Source of the DNA: Candidatus Solibacter sp.
Lineage (GTDB): Bacteria; Acidobacteriota; Terriglobia; Bryobacterales; Bryobacteraceae
Direction: 5' to 3'
Length of the DNA: 5,036 nucleotides
Assembly: GCA_017883345.1 (NCBI GenBank)
Contig: JADGNT010000455.1
Span: 1 to 5,036, forward strand
The position numbers and the translations under genes were made by a program. Position 1 is the stretch's first letter. Each line of letters opens with the position of its first letter. Positions 1 through 5,036 of the stretch are shown here, one piece after another. A model generated the notes under the pieces. The model did not search any database and was not told where the DNA came from. It saw only the letters and a list, made by a program, of their open reading frames with translations.

Positions 1-271
1 GGCTGCCCGCCGGGGTGCTGGTCGTATCTAAAGCGGTCGATAGCGGTGAGCCGAGCACAAAGGAAAAATCGCTGACGAGCTGGCCAACACTGGTCGGATT
101 AACCAGGAGGTCATTTAATGTGACCGTGACGCTATCGGTCCCGGTGACCACAGTCGCCGAAGCGTCAACGAGGCCCCCGGCCGAGGTTGACCCAGCGGGG
201 GTGACCCAAATGAACGTATTCGCCGACGCCAAACCAACCGTCAGCACTAACAAACTTGCGAGCTTAAGCAT
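1..271 (-). CDS. Exported protein with signal peptide, N-terminal part (cut by window edge)
   Basis: The 90 visible residues start at ATG 271-269, preceded by a good GGAG ribosome binding site. Residues 1-17 (MLKLASLLVLTVGLASA) form a short signal peptide: a lysine, a hydrophobic stretch and an ASA cleavage site before N18. The rest is rich in Thr, Ser, Val, Gly and Leu with alternating hydrophobic residues (for example TDSVTVTLNDLLVNPTSVGQ), as in an exported beta-sandwich protein; there is no cysteine. The style recalls exported proteins of acidobacteria that often end in a PEP-CTERM sorting signal, but the C-terminus is outside the window, so that assignment is inference. No enzymatic motif is visible. 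It lies on the same strand as the permease but 380 bases downstream with its own promoter-like region, so it is probably transcribed separately. That it is a real secreted protein is fairly sure; its function is unknown. Confidence 0.75.
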   Translation of the reverse strand, partial: MLKLASLLVLTVGLASANTFIWVTPAGSTSAGGLVDASATVVTGTDSVTVTLNDLLVNPTSVGQLVSDFSFVLGSPLSTALDTTSTPAGS

Positions 272-276
272 ATTGA

Positions 277-280
277 CTCC
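277..280 (-). promoter_or_regulatory. Ribosome binding site of the exported-protein gene
   Basis: GGAG on the minus strand, five bases before ATG 271-269, within TTGGAGTCAATATG. It supports this start for a gene whose coding sequence is truncated in the window. Confidence 0.6.
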
Positions 281-309
281 AATTCCATCGTCGTGATTTG
301 TAAGAATTG

Positions 310-323
310 TTATCCTTCGATAA
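310..323. repeat. Short inverted repeat in the leader of the exported-protein gene
   Basis: TTATC, four bases (CTTC), then GATAA: perfect 5-bp arms. It lies between the candidate -10 element and the start codon, about 40 bases before the ATG, so it could be an operator or a weak leader hairpin. An AT-rich 5-bp repeat can easily arise by chance. Confidence 0.25.
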
Positions 324-352
324 TAGTAGATGACATCCTATGGTTAATGCAA
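323..352 (-). promoter_or_regulatory. Candidate sigma70-type promoter for the exported-protein gene
   Basis: On the minus strand TTGCAT (352-347) is followed after 18 bases by TACTAT (328-323). These match the -35 and -10 consensus at 3 of 6 and 4 of 6 positions. Transcription would begin near 316, giving a leader of about 45 bases. An overlapping TATTAT (325-320) is a better -10 but has no matching -35. The stretch is clearly more AT-rich than its surroundings, as expected for a promoter. The call rests on weak matches and position only. Confidence 0.3.
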
Positions 353-371
353 CGGGGACGAATGGGGGTCC

Positions 372-398
372 GTACCAGTACTTCGTACAAAATTGTAC
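372..398. promoter_or_regulatory. Cluster of four GTAC palindromes, operator-like
   Basis: GTAC occurs at 372-375, 378-381, 385-388 and 395-398. The last two form a perfect inverted repeat with 6-bp arms, GTACAA-AA-TTGTAC (385-398). AGTAC at 377-381 and GTACT at 395-399 form a second, wider one with a 13-base centre. The cluster lies about 20 to 50 bases upstream of the candidate -35 of the exported-protein gene, a usual place for a regulator site. A fifth GTAC is at 526-529. No regulator gene is in the window, so what binds here is unknown. Confidence 0.4.
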
Positions 399-425
399 TA
401 TTGGAAAACCTCGGTTCACGAGGGG

Positions 426-440
426 ATGCCAGGGCGGCAT
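426..440. repeat. Small hairpin ATGCC-N5-GGCAT in the intergenic gap
   Basis: Perfect 5-bp arms around AGGGC. On the minus strand it is not followed by a T run, so it is not a recognisable intrinsic terminator of the permease transcript. Confidence 0.2.
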
Positions 441-465
441 TTGCAGGCGGCACTTATGGCCCAAC

Positions 466-501
466 TTCCTAAGGTGTTACGGATATTTCCTAGGACTTAG
501 G
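466..501. repeat. Paired short repeats in the intergenic gap
   Basis: TTCCTA occurs at 466-471 and 487-492, exactly 21 bases apart (two helical turns). CCTAAG (468-473) and CTTAGG (496-501) form a 6-bp inverted repeat, and the palindrome CCTAGG (489-494) lies inside it. They may be protein-binding half-sites. The rest of the gap between about 400 and 555 holds no gene that I can support. Confidence 0.2.
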
Positions 502-555
502 CATCGTCTGACGGGCAAATGCGTAGTACGTTTCTGTAAATTGCAGGGCGGCCTT

Positions 556-651
556 CTAGCCCTTGGCTTTCTCCATCTGTATTGCGTGCGGCGGAAGCTG
601 CGGCGACGTGGTGGAAGTGGTGGAAGAGGCTCCCAGGGGCGATGGCAAATC
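556..651 (-). other. In-frame 31-codon continuation after the permease stop codon
   Basis: Directly after the permease TAG (654-652) the same frame stays open for 31 codons to a second TAG (558-556). The putative tail is rich in Ser, Thr and Pro, begins DLPSPLGASSTTSTTS and ends with MEKAKG. It contains a perfect 9-bp tandem repeat (608-616 and 617-625 on the plus strand) that repeats Ser-Thr-Thr. Many of its codons end in C or G, like the genes here. It could be an ancestral C-terminal tail cut off by a recent stop, an occasional readthrough product, or chance in GC-rich DNA. The permease is already full length for its family, so a function for the tail is not required. Confidence 0.25.
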
Positions 652-2145
652 CTACTGTCGCGCCAAGGCGCTGTTCTTGCGGCCGAAGGGGAAATAAATC
701 GCGAAACCGACGATCAGCCAGACGAAGAATCGTACCCAGGTTTCGAGCGGCAAAGCCATCATCAGCACCAGGCAAAAGGCGATGGAAATCATCGGCAGCC
801 ACGGCGCTCCCGGCACCCGGAATCCGCGTGGACGATCGGGCTGGGTCTTGCGCAGCACGATCACTCCGAGCGAGACGATGATGAACGCGAACAGCGTCCC
901 GATGTTCGCCAAATCGGCAAAAGTCCCGATATCCCAGATACCCGCGGGGATTCCCACCACCAACCCCGCGATCCAGGTGCTGATGTGCGGCGTCTGGTGG
1001 ACCGGGTGAACCTTGGAAAACACCTTGGGAAGCAGACCGTCGCGCGACATGGCGAACCAGATGCGCGCCTGCCCGTATTGGAACACCAGAAGGGAGCTCA
1101 ACATGCCGACAATCGCGCCGATGCTCACCCACTGGCGGATACCGTTGTAGCCCAACACCTTGAGCGCCGTGGCCACCGGCGCCGCGTTGTTCAGGGTGTC
1201 ATAGCGGGCGATTCCGGTCAAAACCAGCGCCACCGAAATGTACAGAATCGCACAGATTACCAGCGTCATGATGATCCCAAACGGCAGGTCGCGCTGCGGG
1301 TGGCGGCATTCCTCCGCCGCCGTGGAGACGGAATCGAAGCCGATATAGGTGAAAAAGACGATGGCGGCCCCGGTCAGCACCGCCGGAAATCCGTTGGGGG
1401 CAAACGGCTTCCAGTTGGAAGTGTCGACCGCCCGGGCGGCGCCGAACACGAAAATCAGGATGGCCGCGATCTTGATGATAACCATCACGTTGTTGGTGCT
1501 GGCGCTCTCGCGAACGCCTTTCACCAGAATCCAGGTGAGGATCATCAGGACCAGCAGCGCGGAGATATTGAACCAGTTGCCGGTAAACTCGCCGCCGACG
1601 ATTGGCGGACCAGCGAACTTCGCCGGAATATGCCAGCCGAAGACGTTGTCCAGCACATCGTTGAGGTAGGCGGAGAAGCCCACCGCAACCGCCATGTTAC
1701 TGACGGCGTACTCCAGGATGAGATCCCACCCGATGATCCAGGCCACCAGTTCGCCGAGCGTGGCATAGGCGTAGGTGTACGCGCTGCCGGCGATGGGGAT
1801 CATCGATGCCAGTTCGGCGTAGCAGAGCGCCGCGAAACTGCACGCGATCGCCGTCAGCAAGAACGAAAGCGTGATCGCCGGGCCAGCGCCCGCCCGCCCG
1901 GTCATGGAGAGGGCCTGCGTGCCGTGCATCAGCAGATCCAGCACGGGCGCGTGCAGGATGGACTTGTAGCTGAGCGTCTCACCGGCCGCCGCCGTGCCGG
2001 TGAGAATGAAAATGCCGGAGCCGATCACGGCTCCGATACCCATTGCGGTTAGGCTCCACGGCCCTAAGGTGCGCCGGAGCTTCTTTTCCGGATCTTCGGA
2101 GGCGGCGATGAGTGCATCGATACTCTTCGTCCGGAAAATGCTCAC
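652..2145 (-). CDS. Amino acid permease, APC superfamily (CAT-like)
   Basis: This is an inner-membrane transporter that probably imports amino acids using the proton gradient; the substrate cannot be told from sequence. It has 497 residues and about 12 membrane segments. After a charged N-terminus, TM1 carries the family glycine motif G42-S-G-I-F46, whose backbone helps hold the substrate. TM3 and its surroundings (about 120-146) show the conserved GSAYTYAYATLGE and WDLILEY stretches. TM6 reads FFTYIGFDSVSTAAEE (264-279), and QARIWFAMSRDGLLP (359-373) follows TM8. The C-terminus ends YFPFGRKNS, as in CAT/YfnA-type permeases. I chose GTG at 2145 because AGGGG lies eight bases before it and family proteins start near here; the frame is open further upstream (to 2235), but that would overlap the small basic gene. 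Oddity: about 30 extra residues separate TM1 and TM2 (about 54-86). The gene is the last of a likely three-gene operon. Family is certain, substrate is not. Confidence 0.93.
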   Translation of the reverse strand: MSIFRTKSIDALIAASEDPEKKLRRTLGPWSLTAMGIGAVIGSGIFILTGTAAAGETLSYKSILHAPVLDLLMHGTQALSMTGRAGAGPAITLSFLLTAIACSFAALCYAELASMIPIAGSAYTYAYATLGELVAWIIGWDLILEYAVSNMAVAVGFSAYLNDVLDNVFGWHIPAKFAGPPIVGGEFTGNWFNISALLVLMILTWILVKGVRESASTNNVMVIIKIAAILIFVFGAARAVDTSNWKPFAPNGFPAVLTGAAIVFFTYIGFDSVSTAAEECRHPQRDLPFGIIMTLVICAILYISVALVLTGIARYDTLNNAAPVATALKVLGYNGIRQWVSIGAIVGMLSSLLVFQYGQARIWFAMSRDGLLPKVFSKVHPVHQTPHISTWIAGLVVGIPAGIWDIGTFADLANIGTLFAFIIVSLGVIVLRKTQPDRPRGFRVPGAPWLPMISIAFCLVLMMALPLETWVRFFVWLIVGFAIYFPFGRKNSALARQ

Positions 2146-2153
2146 GGTGGCGG

Positions 2154-2158
2154 CCCCT
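2154..2158 (-). promoter_or_regulatory. Ribosome binding site of the permease gene
   Basis: AGGGG on the minus strand, eight bases before GTG 2145-2143. It decides the permease start against longer in-frame extensions and lies in the 25-base spacer after the small basic gene. Confidence 0.6.
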
Positions 2159-2170
2159 GTATGCGAATTT

Positions 2171-2328
2171 CTAGCGCTTGCGCTGGCCCTGGGCCTGGTG
2201 ACGGATCTTCTTCTTTTCGGACCCGCGGGCCACACCCGCGGCGCGTTTCGGCTTGGGAGCCGCCTTCTTGCGTGCCGTGCGCTTCAGCTTCTTGCGTTCA
2301 ATCGTGTCGGTGACGTTCTTCGTATTCA

Positions 2329-2329
<1 letters not shown>
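2171..2329 (-). CDS. Small, highly basic 52-residue protein coupled to the helicase gene
   Basis: I do not recognise this protein. It has 52 residues, of which 20 are Lys or Arg and only 3 are Asp or Glu, a net charge near +17. The N-terminal part (MNTKNVTDTIERKKLKR) could form a short helix. The rest is a Lys/Arg/Ala/Pro/Gly tail (ARKKAAPKPKRAAGVARG, then SEKKKIRHQAQGQRKR) resembling histone H1-like or ribosome-associated tails; no cysteine, no aromatic residue and no membrane segment is present. About 83 percent of codons end in G or C, as in real genes here. Its ATG (2329-2327) shares one base with the helicase TGA (2331-2329), and the preceding sequence GAAAAGAAAC is only a weak ribosome binding site, so translation probably depends on re-initiation. 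A role in binding DNA, RNA or the helicase is inference from charge and position. A strong hairpin lies inside the coding region (2223-2241). Confidence 0.75.
2223..2241. repeat. All-GC 7-bp inverted repeat inside the small basic gene
   Basis: CCGCGGG, five bases, CCCGCGG: a perfect stem in which every pair is G-C. In the transcript it would fold within the codons for AAGVARG. It is not followed by a T run, so it is not an intrinsic terminator. It could stabilise the upstream transcript or simply reflect codon choice. Confidence 0.35.
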
Positions 2330-4706
<2,377 letters not shown>

Positions 4707-4710
<4 letters not shown>

Positions 4711-4745
4711 TTTACCATGCACGCCCGCGCAAAGCTCCGCTTCAT
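4707..4745 (-). CDS. Possible 12-codon leader ORF before the helicase
   Basis: ATG 4745-4743 opens the 12-residue ORF MKRSFARACMVK. Its TGA (4709-4707) overlaps the chosen helicase ATG (4710-4708) as ATGA. GAGG precedes the ATG by only one base, closer than usual. If translated it could feed ribosomes to the helicase start, which itself lacks a good ribosome binding site. The ORF is short and may well be chance. Confidence 0.2.
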
Positions 4746-4771
4746 ACCTCGTTCGCAGGGAGTGCGCGACA

Positions 4772-4795
4772 TGGAAGTGGGGAAGTGCCAAAGTG
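4772..4795. repeat. Three tandem 8-bp repeats ending in AAGTG
   Basis: On the plus strand TGGAAGTG, GGGAAGTG and CCAAAGTG follow each other with no gap, so AAGTG recurs every 8 bases (CACTT on the minus strand). They lie in the 94-base spacer between the upstream gene and the helicase, where a regulator could bind. The spacer shows no convincing -35/-10 pair and no intrinsic terminator. Confidence 0.3.
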
Positions 4796-4804
4796 CCCGC
4801 CGGT

Positions 4805-5036
4805 CTAACGAATCTGAGGGTATCGCGTGCCAACAGCTTCTGGCCCGTTGGGATCGGCGGGGAAAACCGGGGTGGGGATGGAGGTTGGCGGAACGAAGCC
4901 AATTTGGAGTGAAGTGGTTTGGGGTGAGGGATTTAAGGTTGGGGGATCGATTGCAGGAATGGCGGGTTCGACGACCGGGGCTGGGGCGGCGGCGGCTTTG
5001 GCCGTGAGTTTTTCGAGGGCCAGGAGGGCGCGCTGG
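4805..5036 (-). CDS. C-terminal end of an unrecognised protein (cut by window edge)
   Basis: A minus-strand frame enters from the right edge (first full codon at 5035) and runs 76 codons to TAG 4807-4805. It opens with an Ala/Leu-rich helix-like stretch (QRALLALEKLTAKAAAAPAP) and then becomes a Pro-rich, probably disordered tail ending GTRYPQIR. In the first 20 codons 16 end in G or C, fitting coding use in this genome. The other two minus-strand frames over the same bases give Arg/Pro/Ser-rich strings typical of non-coding frames. No domain is recognisable in this tail. It ends 94 bases before the helicase start and on the same strand, so it could belong to the same transcript. The reading frame is an inference from codon pattern, as C-rich sequence keeps several frames open here. 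Confidence 0.45.
   Translation of the reverse strand, partial: QRALLALEKLTAKAAAAPAPVVEPAIPAIDPPTLNPSPQTTSLQIGFVPPTSIPTPVFPADPNGPEAVGTRYPQIR
4850..4877 (+). other. Putative G-quadruplex motif
   Basis: The plus strand has four G runs: GGG (4850-4852), GGGG (4859-4862), GGGG (4869-4872) and GGGG (4874-4877), with loops of 6, 6 and 1 bases. This fits the usual pattern of four runs of at least three G with loops of up to seven. The G-rich strand is the template strand for the minus-strand genes, inside the tail of the partial upstream gene. Whether it folds in the cell is unknown; it may only reflect Pro codons on the other strand. Confidence 0.35.

Noticed and set aside
264..464. 66-codon open frame on the minus strand across the intergenic gap
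   Set aside because: It begins with TTG with no properly spaced ribosome binding site, has a non-typical composition, and covers the promoter and leader of the exported-protein gene.
546..565. AGGGC-N9-GCCCT hairpin as a terminator after the permease
   Set aside because: The stem is only 5 bp and no T run follows on the minus strand.
340..2052. 570-codon open frame on the plus strand
   Set aside because: It lies antisense to the permease and small basic gene, and its translation is a His/Arg/Asp/Gln-rich string typical of the reverse of a GC-rich gene.
2146..2235. 30-residue N-terminal extension of the permease
   Set aside because: It overlaps the small basic gene in another frame and is Arg/Ser/Ala-rich; GTG 2145 has a good ribosome binding site.
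4741..4760. CGAAC half-site like a Gram-positive LexA box upstream of the helicase
   Set aside because: The second half GTTCG is missing at the required spacing, so SOS control cannot be claimed.
4711..4902. 64-residue N-terminal extension of the helicase to a TTG at 4902
   Set aside because: It would overlap the tail of the upstream gene, is Pro/Arg-rich, and family members begin near the Q motif; ATG 4710 or 4692 fits better.

Overview
Every convincing gene in this window lies on the minus strand. The high G+C content, the G/C-rich third codon positions and the gene types suggest a soil or sediment bacterium, most likely an acidobacterium of the Solibacter/Bryobacter kind. This placement is an inference from composition and protein style (a CAT-type amino acid permease and a beta-rich exported protein); no rRNA or other phylogenetic marker is present.

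Layout in transcription order (right to left). (1) 4805-5036: the C-terminal end of an unrecognised protein running in from the right edge. (2) 4711-4804: a 94-base spacer with three tandem 8-bp repeats and a possible 12-codon leader ORF. (3) 2329-4710: a complete UvrD/PcrA superfamily 1A DNA helicase with all motifs intact and a C-terminal Tudor-like domain. (4) 2171-2329: a 52-residue, extremely basic protein whose start codon overlaps the helicase stop codon (TGATG). (5) 652-2145: a complete amino acid permease of the APC superfamily, with a GTG start and a good ribosome binding site 25 bases after the small gene. (6) 272-651: a 380-base gap. It holds an in-frame 31-codon continuation past the permease stop, a cluster of GTAC palindromes, small inverted repeats and a probable promoter. 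(7) 1-271: the N-terminal 90 residues of an exported protein, cut by the left edge.

Genes 3 to 5 look like one transcription unit, because they overlap or sit 25 bases apart and no terminator is visible between them. The helicase serves DNA repair and removal of stalled RNA polymerase. The small basic protein could bind nucleic acid and is probably made in a fixed ratio to the helicase by translational coupling. The permease imports amino acids and has no obvious functional link to the other two. The exported-protein gene has its own leader, ribosome binding site and promoter-like sequence, so it is probably a separate unit.

Most of the window is ordinary housekeeping sequence. The items most worth a second look are the coupled small basic protein and the GTAC operator-like cluster upstream of the exported-protein gene.
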